Assembly (NCBI GenBank): GCA_026014905.1
Contig: JAOZHK010000022.1
Coordinates: 1 to 22,480, forward strand
Source of the DNA: Candidatus Bathyarchaeota archaeon
Lineage (GTDB): Archaea; Thermoproteota; Bathyarchaeia; RBG-16-48-13; GCA-020355125
DNA length: 22,480 nt
Direction: 5' to 3'
Under the pieces are notes generated by a model, which was not told the DNA's origin, did no database searches, and was given only the letters and a program-made list of their open reading frames with translations. Shown here piece by piece: positions 6,798-14,639 of this stretch (the first letter of the stretch is position 1; each line of letters starts with the position of its first letter). Made by a program: the position numbers and the translations under genes.

Positions 6798-8342
6798 CTA
6801 CTTGGTTTGAACATAGATCGGACTCGTCCAACCTACATGACCATCTTCTTGAATTATTCGCGCATACAACGGATTACTGGCTTCAGCGTCTAATTCAACT
6901 ACAATTTCCGTGTCTAACCTCTGAACTAACATTTGTTCAGGCAATCGATAACATTTCACTTGCCTCGATAATCCCCCGGCATCTAAAGTGATTCCGTGTA
7001 GAGTTATATCTGAAAGATCAATTGAAGCAGTGAGGGGGGGAGTCTGAATGACTAGAGTACCGTTCATAGGGTGGAACATCCAAGCATCGAAACCACAGAA
7101 CCCGCCCGTAGTCATTGAAGTCCATGTGATATGTTGATCATTTGTCATTTTGCATGTATGTAATGGATTCCAAAAATTGATTGGACGAATACGTAAGAAC
7201 GAATTATCTATTATTGTCGCTTGGCCATCCCATGTTGTTTCACGACCTCGACCTCGACGTTCAGCGCCTTCCCAGATCATACGGATTCGCCGACTTTCTG
7301 ATTCTAAAGTAAACGGATGTAAGGTTGTCACAAGGGTTTTACCATTAAACATTTCCACACATTCAATTGGTGATGAACATACTGCGCAGATTCTAAATAT
7401 AACATGAGATTGCTCGGTGATGACCAAGTCGCCCATGATAACTTCTTTTTGTTTCAGTTGAACACGCGTATCCAACACCATCCTTGTTCCAGTCGTAGCA
7501 TAATGATGACGGCGATAGAGACTTTCAAATATACCATCGCGAGTTAATTCGGAGCATAGAAAACAGGTTAATCCTCCATATGAGCCAAAAGAAGAAGCCC
7601 CAGGGTAGCTGGCACCAGGTCGTCCTTTATGATCATCACTATTAGCGACAATTCCAACGTGTAACCCTGACTCGAAAGCATCTTGCAACAACCAAGGGAA
7701 TGTTCCCCACGCAGAATGGATTTCAATAGCAATATTCGAGGAGTACTGTTTTACTACATGTAAATCCGCATATCGTCCACCTGCATGAGCAAATAAGAAC
7801 ACTTTGCGATCATGCAAAGCGTGTACTAACTCGTCAATGTGGTGGCAATCGGTAGTTGCATCTGTTAGTTCATGTATGAGGGCATGAGAAGATCGATGCA
7901 ATATTTCATGCTCGCGGTAAAATATGATGTTATGATCTCCACCTAAACCTGTATTTGCTGACCATTCATAACCAGGAAACGTAATGAAGCGTCCCGACTC
8001 ATTGAATCGGTGCGTAATGATCTGGATTGTATCCCAAAAATGCTGGGTGATTTGAAAATCATTTCCCTGGATGCTCATGACATCTAAAAAAGCTTTGTTT
8101 CGCCCAAAATCAAAATATTCATCTATCGAATTTGTTCCGATGGTTTCTTCGCTTTGGCCATGGAGATCGCCCCAATATGGTAGTAAAGCAGTATCAGCAA
8201 CGATCTGTAAAGGATTTGTTGTCGCAAGAAGTTGCTCACTACCATTTACAATATCAATGAAGAGAAGTCCTTCGTTTGAAACTGATAATCCTTCAACGAC
8301 CAGAGCATATTGACCCGCAGGAAACGCTAGTGTTCTCGGCAA
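6798..8342 (-). CDS. DUF3604-type metal-dependent PHP-like protein, C-terminal part (interrupted gene)
   Basis: This holds the catalytic part of a DUF3604-family protein. Putative metal ligands, numbered from the TTG at 8342, lie in YWGDLHGQSEET (56-67), HNIIFY (137-142), HAGGR (186-190), EIHSAWG (207-213), NSDDHKGRPG (234-243) and RHHYATTGTR (278-287). This His/Asp pattern is that of a PHP-like hydrolase fold. The substrate is unknown; relatives are uncharacterised or linked to organophosphonate or periplasmic metabolism. The frame is exactly continuous upstream with 8364-8978: one TAA at 8364-8366 separates them, followed by ANCYVHGLPRTLAF, which reads as the expected family continuation. 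No Shine-Dalgarno supports TTG 8342. The intact gene would span 6798-8978, about 726 residues. Confidence 0.78.
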   Translation of the reverse strand: MPRTLAFPAGQYALVVEGLSVSNEGLLFIDIVNGSEQLLATTNPLQIVADTALLPYWGDLHGQSEETIGTNSIDEYFDFGRNKAFLDVMSIQGNDFQITQHFWDTIQIITHRFNESGRFITFPGYEWSANTGLGGDHNIIFYREHEILHRSSHALIHELTDATTDCHHIDELVHALHDRKVFLFAHAGGRYADLHVVKQYSSNIAIEIHSAWGTFPWLLQDAFESGLHVGIVANSDDHKGRPGASYPGASSFGSYGGLTCFLCSELTRDGIFESLYRRHHYATTGTRMVLDTRVQLKQKEVIMGDLVITEQSHVIFRICAVCSSPIECVEMFNGKTLVTTLHPFTLESESRRIRMIWEGAERRGRGRETTWDGQATIIDNSFLRIRPINFWNPLHTCKMTNDQHITWTSMTTGGFCGFDAWMFHPMNGTLVIQTPPLTASIDLSDITLHGITLDAGGLSRQVKCYRLPEQMLVQRLDTEIVVELDAEASNPLYARIIQEDGHVGWTSPIYVQTK

Positions 8343-8363
8343 TCCATGAACATAGCAATTCGC

Positions 8364-8978
8364 TTACAGATAGAGAGGTGCATCAATCGTATTACAAGGG
8401 TTCCCCCATTTGTCCTCTACTTTAATAGATAAGCGAAATTGTTGATTGCACTTTCGCATTGTAGGAAGAACTGCAACCCAATTCACAGGTAATCCTGGAA
8501 TTATTGATAATTCTGGATTGACTGGAAGTTCAACAAATTGCTGCGTAGCAAAAGCGTCAACTAGTACTTTAAACTCGTAAGTTTTTTCACAAAATGTTTG
8601 CATGCGTATGCCTTGAGATCCCCATCGTCTGTCACCAAAATGAAGAATAATTTGATCGCCTTCCTTGAGATATCCATTGAAAACAGTTATTAGTAATGTT
8701 TTGCGCCATGGACGAGTATTATTATTCCTTTGATATGAACATCGAACTTGGGCATTACCATGAACTTCGAGAGAGACGTAATTTTCTGTAGAAGCATTAT
8801 TAAATTGAGGCGTCGCCATGTCGCTGGGGAAACGTTGAACGATCTTCAAACTTCCTGAATCGTCGATGCCAAAATAACCTGCTGTATAAATTAGATCGAA
8901 AGTGGCGTAGCTGCCAGCTATTATCGGTTGTTTAGGGTGAATCTCCGCCGTTCCCAGCTTCTTTTGCATATAGTTCAT
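8364..8978 (-). CDS. DUF3604-type protein, N-terminal part ending at an in-frame TAA
   Basis: These 204 residues are the N-terminal beta-rich half of a DUF3604-family protein. Family-like segments are FDLIYTAGYFGIDDSGSLKI, TENYVSLEV, RPWRKTLLITVFNGYLKEGDQIILHFGDRRWGSQGIRMQTFCEKTYEFKVLVD and a closing KVEDKWGNPCNTIDAPLYL. It stops at TAA in the middle of what should be a beta-strand, directly before the frame-continuous C-terminal part. One base change from a sense codon (AAA, CAA or GAA) explains the stop. It starts at ATG 8978, 12 bases after the stop of the PH-like gene, so the two are probably cotranscribed. It may be a recent pseudogene, a sequencing error or a recoded gene. Confidence 0.75.
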   Translation of the reverse strand: MNYMQKKLGTAEIHPKQPIIAGSYATFDLIYTAGYFGIDDSGSLKIVQRFPSDMATPQFNNASTENYVSLEVHGNAQVRCSYQRNNNTRPWRKTLLITVFNGYLKEGDQIILHFGDRRWGSQGIRMQTFCEKTYEFKVLVDAFATQQFVELPVNPELSIIPGLPVNWVAVLPTMRKCNQQFRLSIKVEDKWGNPCNTIDAPLYL

Positions 8979-8990
8979 GTTCTTCTTCTC

Positions 8991-9422
8991 TTAGTTTGTG
9001 TCTCGCTCTGAGAGCTCGTTTCCGCAGTGAGAACAAAATCGTGCATCAGCGTCCATGTCTTTAGAGCAAAAATGACACGTTTTTACTGGAGAAGTCGGTT
9101 CAATGAGAAAGGTTTGGAGTCTTTGATAAATAGCTTTGATGGTTTCGATGGAACTGGAGAAATCAAGCGTTTTGCGAGATGTTACAAGATGTATTGCTCC
9201 TTTTTTGGTGAGGAATCCTTTTTCTTCATATTTTATCTCTAGTATTGTGTCGATTCTCTCTGCAATCATAGTGTCAGACTTTGAGAAGAATCCTCCTCTT
9301 TTATACCACATTAATCGTTGATCAGTTAAATAAAACTCGAAATAGTTATCTTGATATTCAATTTTCGTTGGACTATTGTATAATATTTTTTCATTCTCTA
9401 GGAGAAAGTCTTCAACAGGCAT
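8991..9422 (-). CDS. PH-like domain protein with C-terminal zinc ribbon
   Basis: This 143-residue protein has an N-terminal bacterial/archaeal PH-like domain (about 5-105) of the short 'LLENEKILY...FYLTDQRLMWYK...IxxIxEIKYEEKG...IHLVT...' type. In that type a membrane- or lipid-associated strand sheet ends in a helix (TIKAIYQRLQTFL). A zinc ribbon follows at 116-137 with Cys116, Cys119, Cys130 and Cys133 (CHFCSK...FCSHCGNEL). There is no transmembrane segment. Function is unknown; such proteins are usually binding modules. The ATG start is preceded by a long leader from the TATA element near 9523-9534. It is the first gene of the unit that continues into the interrupted DUF3604 gene. Confidence 0.7.
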   Translation of the reverse strand: MPVEDFLLENEKILYNSPTKIEYQDNYFEFYLTDQRLMWYKRGGFFSKSDTMIAERIDTILEIKYEEKGFLTKKGAIHLVTSRKTLDFSSSIETIKAIYQRLQTFLIEPTSPVKTCHFCSKDMDADARFCSHCGNELSERDTN

Positions 9423-9522
9423 ATGATATCACTCAGGGATAACGTGTATTGGCTGACCTTCAACATGCACATACAATAGATTAACGTATAGCGATGGAAT
9501 TGCTGTGTTGCTAGCTTAGGCG

Positions 9523-9534
9523 TATTATTTATAC
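9523..9534 (-). promoter_or_regulatory. TATA box for the PH-like/DUF3604 unit
   Basis: Read on the minus strand, GTATAAATAATA is a clear A/T-rich TATA element. It predicts transcription from about 9500 and a leader of roughly 75-80 bases before ATG 9422. Confidence 0.5.
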
Positions 9535-9587
9535 GGCCAGTTAAAAATAAGCGTTACTTTTACACTTTAGTTCGTCAGTAATGCCAT

Positions 9588-10067
9588 TTAGTGATTTAAT
9601 GATCTAAATAAATGATATCTTGAGAGACGTGGCCAACCTGTCTTTGCATATTTCATTTTATCAGGATTATTCTTAAGCCAGTTCATCATGTGAAAAAAAC
9701 TTTTAGCTCGTTTTGATTCTCGGTTGGTAAGGGGTTCGTATCCCAAGTTTCTAATCTCATCCAAATACGAGGTTTCAGTGAGATATTGTGGTTCTCCAGT
9801 TACTTTTATTCGCTGAATTTGATCTTTTCCGTATTTCTTGATGAGATTTTCAACAGCTGTATCAAAAAGATAACTATTACAGACCATTATCGATTCATTT
9901 GGCTTTAAATGAAATTTCTTTAAGAGAGAGAATATAATCTCAGATGCACGTTTTAAATAGAGTTTCTTTTTAAAGAGAGGAGACTGGAAGTATTTGACAT
10001 TGATGATATCATACGTGAAGATATCATTATCGCTTTGATATACGCCTATGACTACTCCTAAGAGCAA
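9588..10067 (-). CDS. Unrecognised protein, start destroyed or unusual (ATG-TAA)
   Basis: The first standard start is TTG 10067, giving 159 residues. However, the same frame stays open upstream as ITIIIDDAGNGD from 10103, ending at a TAA (10104-10106) that itself directly follows an ATG (10107-10109). The natural protein therefore probably began M-x-ITIIIDDAGNGDLLLGVVIGVY, with codon 2 now TAA. The N-terminal beta-strand with a DD-AG-GD acidic turn, followed by a second strand and then K-rich helices, suggests an RNase H-like or similar alpha/beta fold, but I do not recognise the family. The TTG start would delete the conserved-looking first strand and has no good Shine-Dalgarno. There are no membrane segments. 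It is probably a recently broken gene. Confidence 0.6.
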   Translation of the reverse strand: MLLGVVIGVYQSDNDIFTYDIINVKYFQSPLFKKKLYLKRASEIIFSLLKKFHLKPNESIMVCNSYLFDTAVENLIKKYGKDQIQRIKVTGEPQYLTETSYLDEIRNLGYEPLTNRESKRAKSFFHMMNWLKNNPDKMKYAKTGWPRLSRYHLFRSLNH

Positions 10068-10379
10068 GTCCCCATTTCCAGCGTCATCTATTATTATTGT
10101 GATTTACATCAACTCTTAGCCCATATTCTAATTCAGTCAATGATCTTAACATGCCAAGTATTAAGCATACTTGTACGAGTTATGGATGAGATAATAAGCT
10201 TCTTGAATTACTGATATCACCCTACACGATTGCGACTGAATATATATTAGTCTTTATTAAAAAGTACGGAATCTAAAAATGCGATGTATTCAAGAAATAC
10301 AGCTTTAGGTAAATTAAATAATACCCAACATCAACAAGAAACGAGGTTAAGGATTAGTTAGCTTTTTTGAGGATTATTC

Positions 10380-10787
10380 ATGCATGTAACTTTTCGAAAG
10401 AACTATTCTTCACTAACTGAAGTTCTTTTAGACAAGGATTTAGCAAAAATTGGAGATGCGTTAGTGAACTTCATTTTTTCCCTCGCAGTTTCTAACACAA
10501 TGAAGCAACCTCAGAATGTTCGCGTCTCAAGCTTAACTCTTTCAACTGCCTTAAAAAAAACGGGTCTCAGAGAATTATTACCCCATCGAATCGATAGACA
10601 TGATCAAGCCAATGCCGTGGAAGCATTGGTTATGTATGCTTGGATTACAAAGATTTTTTCTTTATCTGAATTGCTGCAGATTCTTGAAAGTGAAGCTCAA
10701 AACCCTATCGAAGCGTTTTCGAAAGTCCTACTTGAGATTATGCAGGTTATTAATCATTCACTAGAGCCGATTGATGAAAAGATTTAA
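10380..10787 (+). CDS. Ribonuclease III-like family protein (archaeal short type)
   Basis: This 135-residue helical protein resembles the archaeal Ribonuclease_3_2 type. KDLAKIGDALVNFIFSLA (19-36) matches the RNase III signature region (GDA), and HDQANAVEALVMYAWITKIFSL (74-95) matches the second catalytic patch, with an acidic residue at Asp75 and Glu81. The usual double-stranded-RNA-binding domain is absent, as is normal for this short group. RNA cleavage or rRNA processing is an inference from the fold. The ATG start has TGAGGAT about 6 bases upstream. It precedes TFS and PCNA on the same strand with gaps of 44 and 33 bases, so the three may form an information-processing operon. Confidence 0.7.
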   Translation: MHVTFRKNYSSLTEVLLDKDLAKIGDALVNFIFSLAVSNTMKQPQNVRVSSLTLSTALKKTGLRELLPHRIDRHDQANAVEALVMYAWITKIFSLSELLQILESEAQNPIEAFSKVLLEIMQVINHSLEPIDEKI

Positions 10788-10831
10788 ATTTTAGATATTA
10801 TTGTTTTGATTCAAATTTTGGGTGAATAAGA

Positions 10832-11176
10832 ATGGAATTTTGCCCTCAATGTGAGTCGCGTCTAGTCCTTACTCATCGAGCTTCAGAATCAGAAGTCGTG
10901 AAAGAATTAGTTTGCCCAAAATGTGGTTACACACAAAGCTTAGAAGAAGAACAGAAACCATCCAAAGTTATTACACAATCAAGAGAAGATATCGTTACAG
11001 TCATAGGTGAAGAAGAATCAAAAATAAGAACACTGCCTACGACACGAACTGAATGCCCGAAATGTGGACATCAAGAAGCATATTGGTGGATGGTCCAAAC
11101 CCGTGGAGCTGATGAATCCACAACTCAATTCTTACGTTGTACTAAATGTAATTACACATGGAGAGAAAGTGCCTAA
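10832..11176 (+). CDS. tfs: Transcription factor S (TFIIS/Rpb9-like cleavage factor)
   Basis: TFS stimulates RNA cleavage by a stalled or backtracked archaeal RNA polymerase. This 114-residue protein has an N-terminal zinc ribbon (Cys4, Cys7, Cys28, Cys31) and a C-terminal zinc ribbon (Cys75, Cys78, Cys103, Cys106). At the tip of the second is the catalytic acidic hairpin: QTRGADESTTQFLRC, with Asp94-Glu95 placed for the polymerase active site. Length is standard. The ATG start lacks a clear Shine-Dalgarno. It lies directly ahead of PCNA. Confidence 0.94.
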   Translation: MEFCPQCESRLVLTHRASESEVVKELVCPKCGYTQSLEEEQKPSKVITQSREDIVTVIGEEESKIRTLPTTRTECPKCGHQEAYWWMVQTRGADESTTQFLRCTKCNYTWRESA

Positions 11177-11197
11177 AACCTCAGTTATCAATTGAAA

Positions 11198-11202
11198 AGG
11201 AG
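11198..11202 (+). promoter_or_regulatory. Shine-Dalgarno site fixing the PCNA start
   Basis: AGGAG within AAAAGGAGAA lies 7 bases before TTG 11210. This favours TTG 11210 (MFKVRMINARLWK) over the upstream TTG at 11192, whose frame would run through the site. Confidence 0.65.
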
Positions 11203-11209
11203 AATTAGA

Positions 11210-11968
11210 TTGTTCAAAGTGAGAATGATTAACGCGCGGTTATGGAAGAATTTATTGAATGCAATTGCTACACTCGTAGACGAAGCAAACTTTGATGCGA
11301 ACGATCAAGGAATAACATTACGAGCAATGGATCCCTCGCACGTGGCTATGGTTGATTTTGAATGGCCAAGTGAAATGTTTGATGAATACGCTTGTGATAC
11401 ACCACTTAAACTTTGTATCAATATCAATGAGATGTTGCGATTGTTACGAAGAGTCAATGCTGATGAATCTCTTGTACTTGAACTTGATGATAAGACAGCA
11501 CAACTCATAATGGTTTTAAAAAGCAAATATTTACGAACATTTAAAATGAATACCCTCGAAGCCCTGAGTGAAGAAGTCCCTTCACCAAAAATCACATTTC
11601 AATCATCTGTTAAAATTACCACTAATAGCATCAGAGATGCAATCAACGATGCAGCTACTGTTAGTGATTATATCATCTTTCAAAGTACTGACACTGAGTT
11701 TACGATGCAGGCTTCAGGTGATGTCGGTAGCGTCGAGATCGTTATCGAGAAAGATAGTGAAGAGCTACTTGGATTGGATGTTCAGGAGAATTCTAAAGCT
11801 ATGTTTGGATTGAACTACCTTTCCGACATGGTAAAAGCTGCATCATCAGTGTCCGATATCGTAACGATTGAATTCTCGAACAAAATGCCACTTCGATTAA
11901 ACTTTGAATTACCTCATCAAGGTAAACTTCAATACTATCTTGCTCCAAGAATAGAAAGCAGTGATTAA
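11210..11968 (+). CDS. pcn: DNA polymerase sliding clamp PCNA
   Basis: This 252-residue protein is the ring-forming replication and repair clamp. It starts FKVRMINARLWKNLLNAIATLVDEANF and carries the family signature GITLRAMDPSHVAMVDFEWPSEMFDEYACD. The interdomain connector and PIP-box pocket region follow around SPKITFQSSVKI. The C-terminal domain ends KLQYYLAPRIESSD, a normal PCNA tail. The start TTG 11210 is chosen from its Shine-Dalgarno and from alignment with the family's MFK start. It is likely cotranscribed with TFS, a recurring archaeal arrangement. The stop is followed by a T-rich run (12003-12014) that could terminate the unit. Confidence 0.94.
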   Translation: MFKVRMINARLWKNLLNAIATLVDEANFDANDQGITLRAMDPSHVAMVDFEWPSEMFDEYACDTPLKLCININEMLRLLRRVNADESLVLELDDKTAQLIMVLKSKYLRTFKMNTLEALSEEVPSPKITFQSSVKITTNSIRDAINDAATVSDYIIFQSTDTEFTMQASGDVGSVEIVIEKDSEELLGLDVQENSKAMFGLNYLSDMVKAASSVSDIVTIEFSNKMPLRLNFELPHQGKLQYYLAPRIESSD

Positions 11969-12002
11969 ACGCTGGATCGCGCACAACACCGATAAGATGA
12001 AA

Positions 12003-12014
12003 TTTACTCTTTTT
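12003..12014 (+). terminator. T-rich terminator after PCNA
   Basis: TTTACTCTTTTT lies about 35 bases after the PCNA stop. Archaeal termination commonly uses such oligo-T stretches without a hairpin. It also separates PCNA from the opposing tRNA-Gly. Confidence 0.35.
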
Positions 12015-12063
12015 ACACTAATTACCTGAAACTTCATTCAGAAATTGTAAATACAATACCTCG

Positions 12064-12141
12064 TGGTGCGGCAGCCGGGATTTGAACCCGGGTCAGGAGC
12101 TTGGGGGGCTCCTGTCCTAGACCAGACTCGACCACAGCCGC
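12064..12141 (-). tRNA. tRNA-Gly (CCC), CCA encoded
   Basis: On the minus strand from 12141: acceptor GCGGCTG pairs with CTGCCGC, apart from a U6/U67 mismatch. The D arm is GTC...GAC with the loop GG. The anticodon stem is GGAGC/GCTCC with loop CCCCCAA, so bases 34-36 read CCC (codon GGG). The T arm is CCGGG-TTCAAAT-CCCGG, the discriminator is A (12067), and CCA is encoded at 12064-12066. The glycine identity comes from the anticodon. Base 33 is C instead of the nearly universal U. There is no intron. Confidence 0.9.
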
Positions 12142-12261
12142 TTACCGAAGTCGTAGTATTTGTGTGAATAGAGGTTAATTTAAAGTTATTTTCCATAAGC
12201 CCTAGTTTGTCTCTCATCTGTATACGCGCGCATGCGCAACTAAGTTTTGGATGGAATGTTT

Positions 12262-14448
12262 TTATCTCAGCAAGTCTTGTGGTCTTGGGGGTTGTGGACT
12301 CATACCTTTTCGTTCGCGTATCTGTCGGATCAATTCCGGTAGTAATTTTCTGGGGACGCGTTCCCATCGTGAAAATTCTGTTCCCCAAAAAGCTCGTCCG
12401 CCAGTAGCTCCTCGAATGGTTTCTGATAAATCAAAGGTTTCGGATGCAGGGAGTTCGCCTATGATATAAGTCATATAATCTCGTTGATCTATTGAGAGGA
12501 CTCGGCCTCGTTTCTGTGCGATTACACTCGTGATAATGCCTACTTGTTCTACCGGAACTTTCACATTGATCTTTAGTAATGGTTCGAGAACCACAGGTTG
12601 CGCGGATAGAATTGAGGCAAAGATCCCTGCACGAGTAGCTGGAATGATTTGACCTGGACCGAAGTGAACATGGTCTTCGTGCACTGAAGCATCATGTAAT
12701 TTTACTTTAACTCCGCGAACTGGTTCGCCGGCCGAAGGACCCGCTTCCATGGCATCAACGAATCCAATCGTGATTGATCCCTTTATTTGATCGAGACGTT
12801 GTATCCCTCGGGTAATGTTGGTAAAAATGTTATTTCTTTCATCAACGACCCATATTCCTCGTGCTTCGTTTGTGGGCCAACCGTGTTGTCGGAGCAGACG
12901 AGTACGTTCAGCTTGATCCATCCCATCGCGAATTGTTCCTTTCAGGATTAGATCGATTACTTCAGGGGATAGAGGCTCAATAGACATGAATAGACGGTTA
13001 TGACGATTTGGCGATCGACTTTCGATTTCTTCGGTTGAAGCTTGAATGCTTTCTCGATACATGACAATGGGTTGCGATGTGATAGTCTCTAAACCAGTTT
13101 TATCGATCCAAGTTTGTGCGATCTCGAGATGCAGTTGGCCCATCCCCGAGATGAGGTATTCACCAGTTTCTTCATTGATCGAAGTGACCAGGTTGGGATC
13201 CTCAATAGATAGTTTCCGTAACAAATTAATGAGTTTGGGTAGATCGCGGCTATATTTTGGTTCAATAGCGATTGTTACAACGGGTTCAGTGACATAAGTT
13301 AAGGCTTCAAATGGTGCAGTGTCTTTTTCGGTGGATATCGTTTCTCCTGCTCGCGCGTTTGAAATACCAAGTAGTGCGGGAATATTGCCGGCGGTTAAGG
13401 TTCCGACAATTTCTCGGTAGGGACCCATGTATATGCACACTTGTTGCGTTCGAGCATCGGATTTGTTGTTGATTAAATGAACCGCTTTGCCTTCTGTTAA
13501 CGTCCCTGAAAACAAACGACCGGTAGCAACGACACCAGCTTGGGGGTCAACGTTGACGTTAATGACACTCATTACGGCGGGTCCGTCGTCATCACAGTTA
13601 AGCATTGCTTGCCCTACTTCAGAATTGATATCTCCTCTCCAGACTTTGGGTACTCGATATTTTTGGGCAATATGTGGCGCAGGCATGTAGTTCGTAATCA
13701 TATTAAGAATGGAAATGTGAATTGGAGCTGCTTTGACAAGGTCTTCGACACGATTTTCTTGATATGCAGCAACAATTTCATTAAATTGGATGCCTTTTTC
13801 TTGAGCAATTTGTAGAGTTAATCCCCAACGATCCTTAGCAGATCCAAATGCGAGAGTTCCACCTAATGGACTGACTTTCCATATTTCACGATACTCAGGT
13901 TCTGCATACATTTCAATGAGTTGATTAAAGTCGCGTATAATTCTCCCTAATTTATCTTGGATTTTTTCGGGAGGAAGTTTTAATTCTTTAATTAATCGGT
14001 CAATTTTATTAACAAAGAGAACAGGACGTACCCGTTCCTCAAGAGCTTGCCGTGTAACAGTTTCTGTTTGCACCATTACCTCTTCAACGGCATCCACGAC
14101 TACCACTGCACCATCTATTGCTCGTAATGATCGGGTGACACGTCCGGTAAAATCGACGTGGCCTGGGGTATCAATCAAATTGATTAAATAATTTGCATCG
14201 GTGCGTTCATAATATAATGTGATATTTGCTGCTTTAATCGTCATTTGGCGTTTTTGCTCTTCCTCTAAATAGTCAAGCGCGAGAGCGGTTCCGGCCATCG
14301 ATGGCGAAAGGAGACCTGCAGCAGCAAGTAAACTGTCGGTTAGAGTAGTTTTACCATGATCAACGTGGGCAATGATTCCGGCATTGCGGATATGATCTTT
14401 GTCTTTTGAAATTTTAATTATCTCTGATGTAGATTTAAAACGGGGCAT
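12262..14448 (-). CDS. fusA: Translation elongation factor aEF-2
   Basis: This 728-residue GTPase drives ribosome translocation. GTP-binding motifs are AHVDHGKT (27-34), DTPGH (93-97) and NKID (147-150). Domain II-III (VATGRLFSGTLTEG, ISGMGQLHLEIA) and domain IV-V (GPSAGEPVRGVKVKLHD, the diphthamide loop, GRVLSIDQRDYMTYIIGELPASETFDLS) are all present. Length is normal for aEF-2. The domain IV tip reads VHEDHVHFGPGQ, where archaeal EF-2 usually reads LHEDxxHRGPxQ. His595, at the diphthamide position, is kept but the following Arg is Phe. ATG start at 14448. It is a single gene with tRNA-Gly downstream on the same strand. Confidence 0.95.
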   Translation of the reverse strand: MPRFKSTSEIIKISKDKDHIRNAGIIAHVDHGKTTLTDSLLAAAGLLSPSMAGTALALDYLEEEQKRQMTIKAANITLYYERTDANYLINLIDTPGHVDFTGRVTRSLRAIDGAVVVVDAVEEVMVQTETVTRQALEERVRPVLFVNKIDRLIKELKLPPEKIQDKLGRIIRDFNQLIEMYAEPEYREIWKVSPLGGTLAFGSAKDRWGLTLQIAQEKGIQFNEIVAAYQENRVEDLVKAAPIHISILNMITNYMPAPHIAQKYRVPKVWRGDINSEVGQAMLNCDDDGPAVMSVINVNVDPQAGVVATGRLFSGTLTEGKAVHLINNKSDARTQQVCIYMGPYREIVGTLTAGNIPALLGISNARAGETISTEKDTAPFEALTYVTEPVVTIAIEPKYSRDLPKLINLLRKLSIEDPNLVTSINEETGEYLISGMGQLHLEIAQTWIDKTGLETITSQPIVMYRESIQASTEEIESRSPNRHNRLFMSIEPLSPEVIDLILKGTIRDGMDQAERTRLLRQHGWPTNEARGIWVVDERNNIFTNITRGIQRLDQIKGSITIGFVDAMEAGPSAGEPVRGVKVKLHDASVHEDHVHFGPGQIIPATRAGIFASILSAQPVVLEPLLKINVKVPVEQVGIITSVIAQKRGRVLSIDQRDYMTYIIGELPASETFDLSETIRGATGGRAFWGTEFSRWERVPRKLLPELIRQIRERKGMSPQPPRPQDLLR

Positions 14449-14639
14449 TGTTCATTCATCGCTATATTCCAGAGTGGATTCATTGGTTACATGGAAAGTT
14501 ATTAACCTTTAGGTATATGACAGAAATGGATTATTTTCTGGTCATTCAGATTCATTAACTTGAATTAATAGCCACGGAATATGTAATACGATTACACACG
14601 TACCGATACGCGCACGTAACAATGATCTGGGCTTTGGAG

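Noticed and set aside
8364..8366. Stop codon as pyrrolysine or selenocysteine recoding
   Set aside because: The codon is TAA, not TAG or TGA, and both interruptions in the window are TAA. No insertion element is seen.
12038..12388. Minus-strand open frame of 116 codons
   Set aside because: It runs straight through tRNA-Gly and the end of aEF-2 in another frame; its sequence has no protein-family features.
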